A stretch of 64,000 nucleotides of DNA from Candidatus Rokuibacteriota bacterium (lineage in GTDB: Bacteria; Methylomirabilota; Methylomirabilia; Rokubacteriales; CSP1-6): NCBI GenBank assembly GCA_003220685.1, contig QHTE01000065.1:25906-89905 (forward strand), written 5' to 3'. Positions within the stretch are counted from its first letter, which is position 1, and each line of letters starts with the position of its first letter. Of this stretch, positions 52,908 through 63,970 are shown piece after piece. The notes below the pieces were generated by a model. The model made no database searches and was not told the origin of the DNA. It was given only the letters and a program-made list of their open reading frames with translations. The position numbers and the translations under genes are program-made.

Positions 52908-54242
52908 ATGATGGACCCGCAACCGGCCAAGCCCGCAGCGTCGATCGTCAATCGAAGGAAATTCCTCGCGACCGCCGGTGCCGGGGTCGCGGGAAGCTCG
53001 CTTCTGACGATGCTCGACGCACGGCAGGCTCCCGCGCAGATCAAGGGAACGACGTTGCGCATCCTGCAGTGGAGTCATTTCATCCCGGCGTACGACGCCT
53101 GGTACGACAAGTTCGCCAAGGAATGGGGCGACAAGAACGGGGTTAAGGTGCGCGTCGACCACATTCCGCACCTCGACATTCCCGCGCGCATGGCGGCCGA
53201 GTTCGCCGCCGGCGCCGGCCACGACATCATCTACAACGGCTCGTCCATCTTGACCCGGCTCTACTACAAGAATCTCGTGGATCTCAGCGACGTCGCCGAT
53301 GCGGCGGGGAAGAAGTACGGCGGCTGGATTCCCGCGGCCCGGTCGCTCGTCGAGGTCGAGGGGCGCTGGTACGGCCTGCCGATCTTCTACATCCTGGCGC
53401 CGATGCTCTATCGCAAGGATCTGTTCGACGCCAACAATCTCAAGTATCCGGACACGTGGGAGCTGGCGCGGGTGGCGGCGCGCACGCTCAAGCCCAAGGG
53501 ACATCCGACGGGTATCGCGCTGTCCCAGTGCGCCGACGCGAACCTCTTCTGGCGCTCGATGTTCTGGAGCCACGGCGGCATCGAGGCGACGCCCTCCGGC
53601 GATGCGCCCACGATCGACTCCAAGGAGCTGCGCGAGTTCCTCAAGTTCGCCAAGGCACTCTTCGAGGAAGGCATGACCCCGGAGGTCTTCTCCTGGGACG
53701 ATGCGTCCGACAATCGCTACCTGGCCTCGGGCATCGCGTGCTGGGTGCACGACGCGATTTCGGCCTACCGTACGACCGAGGACACCAATCCGCCCGTGTT
53801 CCAGAACACGTTCCTCGGACTCGAGCCCCAGGGGCAGCCCGGCAAGCGGGTCAGCGCCGCGGCGCCGAACGTCTGGATGGTGTGGAAGTTCTCCAAGAAC
53901 CAGCAAGCGGCGAAGGAGTGGCTCTCGTATCTCATCGACAACGACCTCGAGGGCATGGTGCAGAGCCGTGGCTACAACATGCCGTATCTCAACGACCGCT
54001 ACAAGAAGCCCATGCCCGTCATCGGCGCCGACCCGAAGCTGCAGATCCTCCAGGACTTCCCGAAGTTCGTGGCGTTCTATGGATATCCTGGGCCGTCGAC
54101 CACGCCGATCCAGGAGATCGTCAACACGTTCGTCTTCCCCGACATGATCACGAAGTTCTGTCGCGGCATGGCCCTGGAAGACGCGGTCAAGTGGGGCGTG
54201 GGAGAGTACCGCCGGATCTACGCCAAGTACAAGCAGGCATGA
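52908..54242 (+). CDS. sugar-type ABC transporter substrate-binding protein 1
   Basis: About 444 residues. A twin-arginine signal (NRRKFLATAGAGVAGSS, residues 16-32) and the extracellular family 1 binding-protein fold: LRILQWSHFIPAYDAWY, a hinge and the C-terminal lobe. ATG 52908 has AAGGAGG at 52895-52901. Start of an operon with two permeases; substrate (sugar, glycerol phosphate or polyamine-like) cannot be told. Confidence 0.85.
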   Translation: MMDPQPAKPAASIVNRRKFLATAGAGVAGSSLLTMLDARQAPAQIKGTTLRILQWSHFIPAYDAWYDKFAKEWGDKNGVKVRVDHIPHLDIPARMAAEFAAGAGHDIIYNGSSILTRLYYKNLVDLSDVADAAGKKYGGWIPAARSLVEVEGRWYGLPIFYILAPMLYRKDLFDANNLKYPDTWELARVAARTLKPKGHPTGIALSQCADANLFWRSMFWSHGGIEATPSGDAPTIDSKELREFLKFAKALFEEGMTPEVFSWDDASDNRYLASGIACWVHDAISAYRTTEDTNPPVFQNTFLGLEPQGQPGKRVSAAAPNVWMVWKFSKNQQAAKEWLSYLIDNDLEGMVQSRGYNMPYLNDRYKKPMPVIGADPKLQILQDFPKFVAFYGYPGPSTTPIQEIVNTFVFPDMITKFCRGMALEDAVKWGVGEYRRIYAKYKQA

Positions 54243-55228
54243 CGGCAAGCTCGTCAAGCAGCGGCCCGGACGCCGCAGGCGCCCGGGCCGCTGCCGTTTC
54301 GATCGCTGTTCGGGCGCGCCCTCGGCGGTGGTTCGCGAGCCAGACGTCCCGACGGCTCGCCTTCGGCTATCTGCTGCTCGCGCCCGCCGTTCTCTATGTC
54401 CTTCTCCTCGTCGGAGCGCCGTTCCTGTTCTCGCTCTTCCTGGCATTGAGCGACGCTTCGGTCGCGGACAACACCGCCAGCTTCGTCGGGTTGGAGAACT
54501 TCCGAGCCGCCTTCGAGAGCGACGTCTTCTACATCGCGCTCCGCAACAGCATCGGCTTCACCCTGGTGGCCGCCGTCTTCAAGGGCCTGCTCGGGACCAG
54601 CCTCGCGTTTCTCCTGCTGCAGCCGTTCTGGGGCCGGAAGTTCATCCGCGGCCTCGTCGTGATCCCGTTCACGCTCCCGATCAGTATCAGCGTGCTCGGC
54701 TGGAAGTGGATGTACGACTCGCAGTTCAGCGTCATCAACTGGTTCCTGAGCCAGATCGGGGCGATCGGGAGCTACGGCTCTGCGGACTGGCCCGTGTGGC
54801 TGGGCGAGCCCCATCTGGCGCTGGCCGCGTGCATCATGGTGAACGTGTGGCGCAACTTTCCGTTCTCGGCCATCGTGCTGCTCGCGGGCTTCACGTCCGT
54901 GCCGAACGAGATTCTGGACGCGGCGCGGGTCGACGGGACCAGCTTCTTTCAGCGCTTCCGCCACGTGGTCGTTCCGATGATCGCGCCGATCTTGTTGATC
55001 GGCTTCCTCTTCGACACGGTGTTCACCCTGTCCGATCTCGGCGTCGTGTACCTCCTGACCCAGGGCGGTCCGGCGAACGCCACGAAGATCTTGCCCGTGC
55101 TCGCCTACCAGGTCGGAATCCAGGCCGGAGCGCTCGGGCGTGGGGCGGCGATCGCCCTGTTCCTGTTTCCCCTGCTGCTGCCCCTGATGATCCTGATGCT
55201 CAGAAACCTGAAGCGCCGAGAGTATTAG
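54239..55228 (+). CDS. sugar-type ABC transporter permease 1 (MalF/UgpA-like)
   Basis: 329 residues with six membrane helices; EAA loop PNEILDAARVDGTSFFQRFRHVVVP. The N-terminal 35 residues are an Arg/Ser-rich cytoplasmic tail. ATG 54239 overlaps the binding-protein stop (ATGA). Confidence 0.85.
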   Translation: MTASSSSSGPDAAGARAAAVSIAVRARPRRWFASQTSRRLAFGYLLLAPAVLYVLLLVGAPFLFSLFLALSDASVADNTASFVGLENFRAAFESDVFYIALRNSIGFTLVAAVFKGLLGTSLAFLLLQPFWGRKFIRGLVVIPFTLPISISVLGWKWMYDSQFSVINWFLSQIGAIGSYGSADWPVWLGEPHLALAACIMVNVWRNFPFSAIVLLAGFTSVPNEILDAARVDGTSFFQRFRHVVVPMIAPILLIGFLFDTVFTLSDLGVVYLLTQGGPANATKILPVLAYQVGIQAGALGRGAAIALFLFPLLLPLMILMLRNLKRREY

Positions 55229-55231
55229 GCG

Positions 55232-56092
55232 ATGGCCGACGCGCCGCGCACTCGACGCCACAAGGAGATCCGACGCCACGCCTGGATCTACGCGGCGATC
55301 ACGCCCTACGTCATCATCGCCATCTTCCCCATCTACTGGATGGCGATCACGGCGTTGAAGCAGGACCCCGACCTCTACCGGATGGATCAGTTTCCGCTGT
55401 GGTTTCACCTGCCGCCCACGTGGAAGAACTTCTCCTATCTCTTCTACAGCACGAACTACGGCGCATGGATCGTCAACACGATGACCATCGCGGCCTGGGT
55501 CGCCGTCATCACCTTGCTCATCGCGGTGCCGGCGGGATACGCGCTGGCGCGGCTCCGCATCCCCGGGTCCGAGAACCTCGGCATCGCGGTGTTCATGACG
55601 TATCTGGTCCCGGGCATCATTCTCTTCATCCCGCTGGCACGAGTGGTCGCGATGCTCGGGCTGCAGGACACCTGGTGGGCGCTGGTGCTGGTCTACCCGA
55701 CCATCACCATCCCGTTCTGCACCTGGCTGCTCATGGGGTTCTTCAAGACCGTCCCTATGGAGATGGAAGAGGCGGCCCGGGTCGATGGGTGCGGCTACTT
55801 CGGCGCGCTTCTGCGTATCGTACTCCCCGTCAGCATTCCCGGGATCCTGACCGCCGTGATCTTCGCCTTCACGCTCTCGATGCAGGACTTCCTCTACGGG
55901 TTGGCCTTCGTCGCGCCGGGCGACCAGAAGCCGGTCACGGTCGGCGTGCCGACGGAGCTGATCCGGGGTGACGTGTACTACTGGGGCTCGCTGATGGCGG
56001 CGGCGCTGATGGTGGGGCTACCCGTGGCGATTCTCTACAACTTCTTCCTGGATCGGTTCATCCAGGGAATCACGGGCGGGGTCGGGAAGTAG
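55232..56092 (+). CDS. sugar-type ABC transporter permease 2 (MalG/UgpE-like)
   Basis: 286 residues, six membrane helices; EAA loop PMEMEEAARVDGCGYFGALLRIVLP. Starts 3 bp after permease 1. No ATPase gene closes this operon, so the subunit must be shared; the MalK-type ATPase at 59596 is a candidate. Confidence 0.85.
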   Translation: MADAPRTRRHKEIRRHAWIYAAITPYVIIAIFPIYWMAITALKQDPDLYRMDQFPLWFHLPPTWKNFSYLFYSTNYGAWIVNTMTIAAWVAVITLLIAVPAGYALARLRIPGSENLGIAVFMTYLVPGIILFIPLARVVAMLGLQDTWWALVLVYPTITIPFCTWLLMGFFKTVPMEMEEAARVDGCGYFGALLRIVLPVSIPGILTAVIFAFTLSMQDFLYGLAFVAPGDQKPVTVGVPTELIRGDVYYWGSLMAAALMVGLPVAILYNFFLDRFIQGITGGVGK

Positions 56093-56153
56093 CGAGCGTC
56101 GGCCGCACCCCGTCACCAACGCGGGCCGGGCCGATCGGCTAGGAGCGGCGAGC

Positions 56154-56618
56154 CTACTCTTTGTCTGGCCTCTGAATCGGATCCGGGCGACCGGGGTAAC
56201 CGAGATGGAGCATCAGGTACTTGACGGGTTTCTCCGAGCGGTTGACGAAGTTGTGCCACCAGCCGACGCCTCCGTTGTCCATGAAGGACTGCCCCGCCGC
56301 GTGGTACTGAGTGCCCTTGATCCCGATCGGCCCCGCCTCGTACTCGGTGATCAGTGTGCCCTCGATGACGAAGATATAAGTCGGGACACGAAACTCTTGG
56401 CGGCCGGTCTGCCCGCCGGGCGCCAGCTCGACCGTGGCTCCAGTGACGAAGAGCGGCGTGCTCACCGTGGCCGAGAACCCGCCAAGCGACGTGACCAGTC
56501 CCTTGACCGTGATGCCCTTCGGCTCGGCGACCGTGTCGGCCTGGGCGTACGCCGGCAGGCCCTCGAGGCCCATCACGAGCAGGCTCGCTGCCGCAGCGAT
56601 CAACGCCTTGGTGATCAT
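56154..56618 (-). CDS. secreted cupin-domain protein
   Basis: 154 residues. Signal peptide (about 1-26), then a single beta-barrel cupin: VELAPGGQTGRQEF and YIFVIEGTLITEY. The second motif is GGVGWWHNFVNRSEKPVKYLMLHLG with one His. Metal ligands are reduced relative to classic cupins, so enzyme activity is uncertain. Confidence 0.75.
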   Translation of the reverse strand: MITKALIAAAASLLVMGLEGLPAYAQADTVAEPKGITVKGLVTSLGGFSATVSTPLFVTGATVELAPGGQTGRQEFRVPTYIFVIEGTLITEYEAGPIGIKGTQYHAAGQSFMDNGGVGWWHNFVNRSEKPVKYLMLHLGYPGRPDPIQRPDKE

Positions 56619-56716
56619 CGGTGTACTCTCCAGGAGAAGGTGTGAATCGGGCCCTCCGCGCCGCTCAGCCGGCGAACGCGCAACGCCACGCGGAGGCTAG
56701 CAGAGCCCGTTCGAGA

Positions 56717-57757
56717 ATGTCAAGACTCACATGGTTTTCGGGCACGGTCAGACGCGCCGTGTTGCTGGCGTGCCTTTTCGCCTCGAATCCTGAACCAACG
56801 GCCGGCGCCGAAGTGGCGGCTGGCCTTCGAGTCGACGTGGTGGCCACCGCAGTTCCACGTCCGATCCAGCTCGCCCTCGATCCTCGCGGCCGGCTCGTGG
56901 TGCTGAGCGCCGGCTCGTCCGGAGACGCGGCCGGTGAGATCTACCGCCTCGACCTCCGCGCGCCCCTGCCGATCGACGCCTCGCGCGTGCCGCGCGTCGT
57001 CATCCCGTTTGCCGATCAGATTCGAAAGGCCGTGCTCGGGAGCCTCGCGGTCGACCCTCGGAGCGGGAGCGTCTTCCTCGGCGAGGAGAACGGCAATCGC
57101 ATCTATCGCCTGGGCGACGAGCCGCGGCTCCAGCCGGTCGCCGTCGGGCTGAACCATCTCCTCGGCGGGGCCGCGCTGACGCTCGACCGCCGCGGACACC
57201 TCGTCTTCGTCGACTACTCGGGCTCCGAGGCGCATCTTCGCTCGGAGACGCCCCTGCCGCCGTCGCTCAGCTTCCTCGTCGACGAAGGATATCGGGGCCC
57301 CCTGGTCTTCCGCATCGATCTCACCGAGGATCGGCCGCTTCCGCGACGGGCCGATCTGCTCGTCCCGATCTTTCCGCGAAAAGAAGCGACTCGCCCCGAC
57401 CGTGAGCCTCTGTGGCGACTCATCGGTGTGACCGCGACGCCGGGCGACGACCTCGTGTTCCTGAGCTCCGTCGGCGAAGTGCTTCGCCTCGGACCCGATG
57501 GCGAGCTCCGTCTCGTCGTCCGGCTCCCCGCCGGCCACTACCATCGCACCAACCTCACGACCGGCCCCGATGGGAGCATCTTCGTGTGCGCCGGCTATCA
57601 GATCCGGCAGATCTTCCGGATCTCGCCGGCCGGCCGGGTCAGCGTGGTGGCCAGCGAGCTCGGCGATCCTGGCGGCATCGTGCTCGACGCCAGGGGAGCC
57701 CTCTACGTTCCCGAGGCGGCGATTCACCGGATCATTCGTATCGCGCCCGATCCCTGA
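56717..57757 (+). CDS. secreted NHL/SMP-30-like beta-propeller protein
   Basis: 346 residues. Signal peptide (about 1-30) followed by repeated blades: RPIQLALDPRGRLVVLSAG, LGSLAVDPRSGSVFLGEENGNRIYRL, GGAALTLDRRGHLVFVDYSG, LTTGPDGSIFVCAGYQIRQIFRI and GGIVLDARGALYVPEAAIHRIIRI. A lactonase or sugar-binding role is possible but not shown; metal ligands of SMP-30 are not clear. Confidence 0.65.
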   Translation: MSRLTWFSGTVRRAVLLACLFASNPEPTAGAEVAAGLRVDVVATAVPRPIQLALDPRGRLVVLSAGSSGDAAGEIYRLDLRAPLPIDASRVPRVVIPFADQIRKAVLGSLAVDPRSGSVFLGEENGNRIYRLGDEPRLQPVAVGLNHLLGGAALTLDRRGHLVFVDYSGSEAHLRSETPLPPSLSFLVDEGYRGPLVFRIDLTEDRPLPRRADLLVPIFPRKEATRPDREPLWRLIGVTATPGDDLVFLSSVGEVLRLGPDGELRLVVRLPAGHYHRTNLTTGPDGSIFVCAGYQIRQIFRISPAGRVSVVASELGDPGGIVLDARGALYVPEAAIHRIIRIAPDP

Positions 57758-57819
57758 TCAACATCCCGCGAGCATTCCGCTCTACGGTTCCGGCTCGAGC
57801 GCCGGCTTCGCCGGCTTGA

Positions 57820-58692
57820 TCAGGCTCCCTCGATCATCGCCGCCGTGAGGCCGCGCACGAAGCCACGGGCGAGGAGGGCGGAAATCGTCACCACCGGAAT
57901 GGCGAGCAGGTTGACCCCCGCCACCGCGGCCAGCTCGTCGAGCGCCACGTCGAACGTACCGAGCCCGGCCGTGATCGTCTGATTGTTCGGGGTCAGAAGG
58001 AAGACGGAGGCGATCATGAAGTCGCTGGCGATGGTCCCGAGGGTGAAGATGCCCGCGGCGACCAGAACGGGGCGACTCATGGGCAGGATGATCCGGAAGA
58101 AGGCGGTCGCCCGACTCGCGCCCTCGATCAAGGCCGCCTCCTCGATCTCGCGCGGCAGGAGCTGGAAGTAGGCGGAAAGAATCCATACGCAGAAGGGCAA
58201 GGCCATCGTCGGGTAGATCAACAGAAGGGCCAGGAGGTTGTCGTCCAACCCGAGCGTGTGGACGACCTGGTAGAGCGGGATGAACAGCAAGGTCTGCGGG
58301 ATCACGTAGGCGGCGAAGATCCCGCGCCGCCACCAGCGGAACCCCGGTGGACGCAGCCGACCCAGAGCGTAGGCCGCCGCGACGCTTGCCACGAGGGTGG
58401 CCGCGACCGAGCCCGCAAAGACGACGATCGTGTTCACGAGCCAGTCCGCGAAGGGGTAGGAGCGGCGCAGCGCGGTCCCCACGAAGCCCCGGACCTCGCC
58501 CTCGCGGTCGAACAACTCCTGGAAGTTCTCGAGGGTGGGATCCATGACGATGAACGGATTGCCGAAGACATCCTCCTTGGGGGTCTTCAACGACTGCACC
58601 AGCATGAAGTAGATCGGAAAGACGCAGTAGATCGTGGCCAGGAGCATCAGGCTTCGATGGCCGACCTTCGCCCACCAGGGCTTCGGGTTCAT
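57820..58692 (-). CDS. sugar-type ABC transporter permease 3 (MalG-like)
   Basis: 290 residues, six membrane helices; EAA loop PREIEEAALIEGASRATAFFRIILP. ATG 58692 overlaps the stop of the upstream permease. Pairs with the following gene. Confidence 0.83.
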   Translation of the reverse strand: MNPKPWWAKVGHRSLMLLATIYCVFPIYFMLVQSLKTPKEDVFGNPFIVMDPTLENFQELFDREGEVRGFVGTALRRSYPFADWLVNTIVVFAGSVAATLVASVAAAYALGRLRPPGFRWWRRGIFAAYVIPQTLLFIPLYQVVHTLGLDDNLLALLLIYPTMALPFCVWILSAYFQLLPREIEEAALIEGASRATAFFRIILPMSRPVLVAAGIFTLGTIASDFMIASVFLLTPNNQTITAGLGTFDVALDELAAVAGVNLLAIPVVTISALLARGFVRGLTAAMIEGA

Positions 58693-59588
58693 GCCGTGCT
58701 CCGCTCCTGCGGGGGATCGAAGAGCCGGAACAGCACGAGGAGGACGGCCAGCAGGAACGGGACCAAGGTCAGCGACAGCGCCGAGGCCGGTCCATACTGA
58801 CCCGCCTTGATGACGAGCCAGTACGCGTGCGTGCCGATGACCGGAAACACGATGCGGCCGGCGGTGAGCATCCAGACATTGGAGAGGTCGGCGAAGGCGC
58901 TGGTGAGCGACAGAAATACTCCCAGTGCCAGAAATGGCTTGAGCAGCGGCACGGTCACCAGCCGGAAACGGCGCCACGCACTCCTGGATTCCAGCAGAGC
59001 GCACTCGAACAGCTCCTGTGGGATCGCATTGATGCCGGCCAGGAGCAGCACGGCGATGAAGGAGCTGCCGCGCCAGATGTTGAACAGCATGACGCTCGCG
59101 AAGGCCCAGGCCCCGATTCCGAAGGTGCCGTCGACCGCATACTTCAGCTGTCCCATGAACGGCGCGTAGGCGGTGATGGTCGGGGGGTTCAGGGTCCAGT
59201 ACCAACCGATCACGCTGACGCCCGCGGGATAAGCCCACGGCAGGAAGATCGCCAGGAAGACGAGGGCCCGACCCCGGAACGGCCGGGCCAGCAGCAGGGC
59301 GAAGCCGAGGCCGAGGGCCAGCTTGCCGGCACTCGTCACCGCGGCGTAGACGACGGTGACGAGCGCGGCCTGCCAGAACGTGGCGTCGGCCAGGAGGCGG
59401 CGATAGTTCGCGAGCCCGACGAAACCGGTGGAGCCGTCCTTGAGAGGTGAGAGGTCGGTGAGACTCGTCCACACTTCCCACCCGACGGGATACGCGATTA
59501 CGACGGCGAGGAGGAGCAGGGCAGGGGAGAGGAGTGCGTAGGCGAGCCGGATGTCCCCGGCTCGTCCGGCCGGCTTCACCGACACCAC
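58689..59588 (-). CDS. sugar-type ABC transporter permease 4 (MalF-like)
   Basis: 299 residues, six membrane helices; EAA loop PQELFECALLESRSAWRRFRLVTVP, where the usual AA-x-DGA is altered to CALLES. Begins 7 bp after the ATPase gene. The pair 3/4 has no own binding protein next to it. Confidence 0.83.
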   Translation of the reverse strand: MVSVKPAGRAGDIRLAYALLSPALLLLAVVIAYPVGWEVWTSLTDLSPLKDGSTGFVGLANYRRLLADATFWQAALVTVVYAAVTSAGKLALGLGFALLLARPFRGRALVFLAIFLPWAYPAGVSVIGWYWTLNPPTITAYAPFMGQLKYAVDGTFGIGAWAFASVMLFNIWRGSSFIAVLLLAGINAIPQELFECALLESRSAWRRFRLVTVPLLKPFLALGVFLSLTSAFADLSNVWMLTAGRIVFPVIGTHAYWLVIKAGQYGPASALSLTLVPFLLAVLLVLFRLFDPPQERSTA

Positions 59589-59595
59589 TACGCGA

Positions 59596-60687
<1,092 letters not shown>

Positions 60688-60698
60688 GGACGTCTCCT

Positions 60699-61550
60699 TT
60701 AGCCTTTCACCGAGCCGGTCAGGCCGGTGACATAGTACTCGACAAAGAACGAATAGACGAGGGCCACCGGGATCGAGCCGAGTAGCGCGCCCGCCATCAG
60801 CTGGCCCCAGAAGTAGATGTCGCCCCGGATCAGCTCCGACACGACGCCGACCGGGACGGTCTTGCGCTCGGGCGACGACAGGAAGATCAGCGCGTAGATG
60901 AACTCGTTCCACGACAGCGTGAACGCGAAGATGCCCGCGGAGAGGATTCCCGGCACCGCGATCGGGAAGATGATGCGCGTCATCGCGCCGAAGCGCGTGG
61001 CCCCGTCGATGCGCGCGCACTCCTCCAGCTCCTTGGGGATGGTCTTGAAGTAGCCCATCAGGAGCCACGTCGAGAACGGGATCAAGAACGTCGGATACGT
61101 GAGGATCAGCGCCCACGGCGTGTTGCCGAGCTGGAAGTCGCGGACGATGTCCGCGAGCGGAATGAACAGGAGCGTCGGCGGCACCAGATAGGTCACGAAG
61201 ATCGACGTCCCGAGGGCGCCGGCCATCGGGAACTTGAGCCGCGCCAGGGCGTAGCCGGCGAGCAGCCCGCAGGCGAGCGAGATGGCCGTGGAGATCACCG
61301 CGATAAAGAACGTGTTCCAGAGCCATTGCGGGAACATGGTCTTCGCCATCAGGTCGCGGAAGTGCTCGAGCGTCGGCTGGAGCGTCCAGAACGGCGCGTT
61401 GTTGACCGCCCGCCAGGAGCGATAGAGCTCGGCGTCGGGCCGGATCGCCGTCACGAACATCCAGTAGAACGGAAACAAGGTCCCGAGCACGAAGACGGTC
61501 AGTGGAATGTAAAAGAACACCCACTTCTTCCACCGCCGCTCGATGACCAT
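60699..61550 (-). CDS. sugar-type ABC transporter permease 5 (MalG-like)
   Basis: 283 residues, six membrane helices; EAA loop PKELEECARIDGATRFGAMTRIIFP, closely similar in pattern to permease 2. Located 11 bp upstream of the ATPase gene. Confidence 0.86.
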   Translation of the reverse strand: MVIERRWKKWVFFYIPLTVFVLGTLFPFYWMFVTAIRPDAELYRSWRAVNNAPFWTLQPTLEHFRDLMAKTMFPQWLWNTFFIAVISTAISLACGLLAGYALARLKFPMAGALGTSIFVTYLVPPTLLFIPLADIVRDFQLGNTPWALILTYPTFLIPFSTWLLMGYFKTIPKELEECARIDGATRFGAMTRIIFPIAVPGILSAGIFAFTLSWNEFIYALIFLSSPERKTVPVGVVSELIRGDIYFWGQLMAGALLGSIPVALVYSFFVEYYVTGLTGSVKG

Positions 61551-61675
61551 TTACCGAGTGCTCCAGGCCGGATCCAACCGCGGGTGGCCTGCTGTAGATG
61601 CTTGTGGCTCCGGTCCGCGGACAACCCTTTCGGCCGCCGGGACCACGCGTTCGGCTCTTCGTCTGGCTGTCGCCA

Positions 61676-62644
61676 TCACGCGCCCTCGAGTCTTCGCAAA
61701 TATCTGAGCTGGATCCAGACCACGATGAAGAGGACCGGCAGCATGCAGAGCGAGATCGCGGCCCCCTCGCCCAGGAGGCCGGTCGCGACGCCGATCTGGT
61801 ACGCGTAGGTCGCGAGCAGATGCGTCGAGTTCGCGGGCCCGCCGCCGGTCAGGACGTAGATCAGCTGGAAATCGGAGAACGTCTGGATGATCGAGAAGAC
61901 GACGACCACGACCGTGACCGGCTTCAGGAGCGGCCACGTCACGTGCCAGAACCGCTTCCAGCCGTTGGCGCCGTCCAGCGAGGCCGCCTCGTGAAGGTCG
62001 GTGTTGATCGTCTGCAGCCCGGCCAGGAGCGTGATCGCGAAGAACGGCATGCCGCGCCACGTGTTGACGGCGATCGCGCACCAGAGCGCCCAGTCGCCAT
62101 TGGAGAGGAACGGCAGCTTGGCGACGATGAAGCCCGTCTTGTAGAGGGTCCAGTTGAGGACGCTGAAGGTCGGATCGAACATCCACCGCCACGCGAAGGT
62201 CGAGAGCACCGTCGGCACGATGAACGGCAGGAGCATCGAGGCGCGCACGATCCGCTTGCCCCGGAAGTGCCGGTTGAGCAGGAGGGCCAGCCACATCCCG
62301 AGCGCTAGCTTGAAGATGGTAGCCCAGAACGTGTAGAAGCTCGTGTTCCAGAACGCGGTCCGGAAGATCGAGTCGTTCCAGGCCTTGACGAAGTTCCGCA
62401 GGCCGACGAAGTGGGCCGGGTTGCCGACGCTGATGTCGGAGAGCGAGAACCAGACGCCCATCACGAACGGATACGCGATGAACAGGCCGAGCAGGAGCAC
62501 CGTCGGCGCCAGGAGCACGAACGCCAGGAAGCGCTCGTTCTCGAGCAGACCCGTGAGCGCGCGGCGCTGCGAGGTACCCGAATGCGGCAGCGCCACCTCG
62601 ACGGGGGCGGCGCTCCCGGCGCCTCCCGCTATCGGCTTCTTCAC
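61676..62644 (-). CDS. sugar-type ABC transporter permease 6 (MalF-like)
   Basis: 322 residues, six membrane helices; the EAA-loop segment is INTDLHEAASLDGANGWKRFWHV. ATG 62644. It lies 13 bp after the binding-protein gene and 125 bp before permease 5; that gap holds no gene. Confidence 0.86.
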   Translation of the reverse strand: MKKPIAGGAGSAAPVEVALPHSGTSQRRALTGLLENERFLAFVLLAPTVLLLGLFIAYPFVMGVWFSLSDISVGNPAHFVGLRNFVKAWNDSIFRTAFWNTSFYTFWATIFKLALGMWLALLLNRHFRGKRIVRASMLLPFIVPTVLSTFAWRWMFDPTFSVLNWTLYKTGFIVAKLPFLSNGDWALWCAIAVNTWRGMPFFAITLLAGLQTINTDLHEAASLDGANGWKRFWHVTWPLLKPVTVVVVVFSIIQTFSDFQLIYVLTGGGPANSTHLLATYAYQIGVATGLLGEGAAISLCMLPVLFIVVWIQLRYLRRLEGA

Positions 62645-62657
62645 GCCCTGACTCTGA

Positions 62658-63950
62658 TCAGCCTTCGTAGATCTTCTTCAGCTCGCCCTCGGCCCACTTC
62701 ACGGCGTCCTCGGCCTTCGTGCCCTGGACGGCCTTGGCGTACATGTCGACGATGACGTACTTCGTGTACGCCTCGGTGGCCTTCGCCGATGCCGGGCCCG
62801 GATGCCCGAAGGCGCGCGTCAGCCGTGCGGCCTGCCGGAATACCTGCAGCGGCTTGTCGACCTTCGCCCACATCGGATGGTCTTCCCACTTCTTGGCGGC
62901 GCCGACGCTGTAACCCTCGTTGACCTCGAACCACTTTCCGTAGTTCGCGTCCTGGTGCAGCCACTTCAGGAAGTCCTTGGCGAGCTTCTGGTTCTTCGAG
63001 TACTTCATGATCGAGTGCTGGAAGGGCAGGTAGAGCGCGAACTGCCCGGCCGGTCCCTTCGGCATGAGCGCGGCGTGCTCGATGTCCTGGTAGAGCGGCT
63101 CGCCCTTGTCGTCCTTGATCTTGTCCTTCTGGCGCTTGGCGACGATGTAGATCGAGGCGCCGTTGAGCGTGGCGCTGATCTCGCCGGCGTGGAAGGCGCG
63201 ATTGTTGTTGGTGTCGTCCCAGGCCAGCCCGCCCTCGTCGCAGGCGTCCTTCCAGAAGTTTTGTAAGAATTTCACGGACTCGATCGTGCCCTTCGAGTTG
63301 ATCGCGACCTTCTTGCCGCTGGCGTCGACCTCGGCGCCGCCGAAATCCCAGAGGAACGCGTAGGCGAAGACCGGCGGATCGCCGAAGCTGTGGCCGAGCG
63401 CCTGCCCGATGGGCTTGCCCTTGGCCTTGAGCTTCTTGCCGATTTCGCGATACTCGTCCCAGGTGGCGGGGAACTCCTTGACGCCGATCTCGTTGAACCA
63501 CGACCGCCGATACGCGACGGCGTTTCCGCCGCAGCCGTGGGGCACGGCCAGCCACTTTCCGCCCACCTTGGCGCTCGCGTTGAAGACGTCGTAGTAGCCG
63601 CCCTGCGCCTTCCCGATCGGCTCGGCCACGTCGGAGACGTCGACGAGCGCGTTGGCGTAGAGGTGCGGCCAGTTCCAGAGCATCTGGATGATGTCGGCGC
63701 CGGAGCCCGACTGGATCGCGGCCGTGATGCGCGGCTGCAGGTCGTTGGCATTGATGAACTCGAAGGTGACTTCGGCGCCCAGCGCCTTCGAGGCCTCCGG
63801 GGCCTGGCGCTTGAGCTCGACGTCGGCCTCGGGAATGAAGTCGACCCACCGGACGATGTGGAGCTTGGTCCCCTGCGCGAACGCCGGCGCGCGGCCCGCC
63901 GCCAGGATGCCGGCCACGCCGGCCGATTTCAGGAACGTGCGTCGCTGCAT
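62658..63950 (-). CDS. sugar-type ABC transporter substrate-binding protein 2
   Basis: 430 residues with a twin-arginine signal (QRRTFLKSAGVAGILAAG). Binding-protein fold: LHIVRWVDFIPEAD, VTFEFINANDLQPRITAAIQSGSGADIIQML, and the C-terminal AVKWAEGELKKIYEG. ATG 63950, with GGGGGA before it, is preferred over the in-frame ATG 21 bp upstream. It is the first gene of the transporter set that holds permeases 6/5 and the ATPase. Confidence 0.86.
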   Translation of the reverse strand: MQRRTFLKSAGVAGILAAGRAPAFAQGTKLHIVRWVDFIPEADVELKRQAPEASKALGAEVTFEFINANDLQPRITAAIQSGSGADIIQMLWNWPHLYANALVDVSDVAEPIGKAQGGYYDVFNASAKVGGKWLAVPHGCGGNAVAYRRSWFNEIGVKEFPATWDEYREIGKKLKAKGKPIGQALGHSFGDPPVFAYAFLWDFGGAEVDASGKKVAINSKGTIESVKFLQNFWKDACDEGGLAWDDTNNNRAFHAGEISATLNGASIYIVAKRQKDKIKDDKGEPLYQDIEHAALMPKGPAGQFALYLPFQHSIMKYSKNQKLAKDFLKWLHQDANYGKWFEVNEGYSVGAAKKWEDHPMWAKVDKPLQVFRQAARLTRAFGHPGPASAKATEAYTKYVIVDMYAKAVQGTKAEDAVKWAEGELKKIYEG

Positions 63951-63970
63951 TCTGTCCCCCTGGAAAGCCA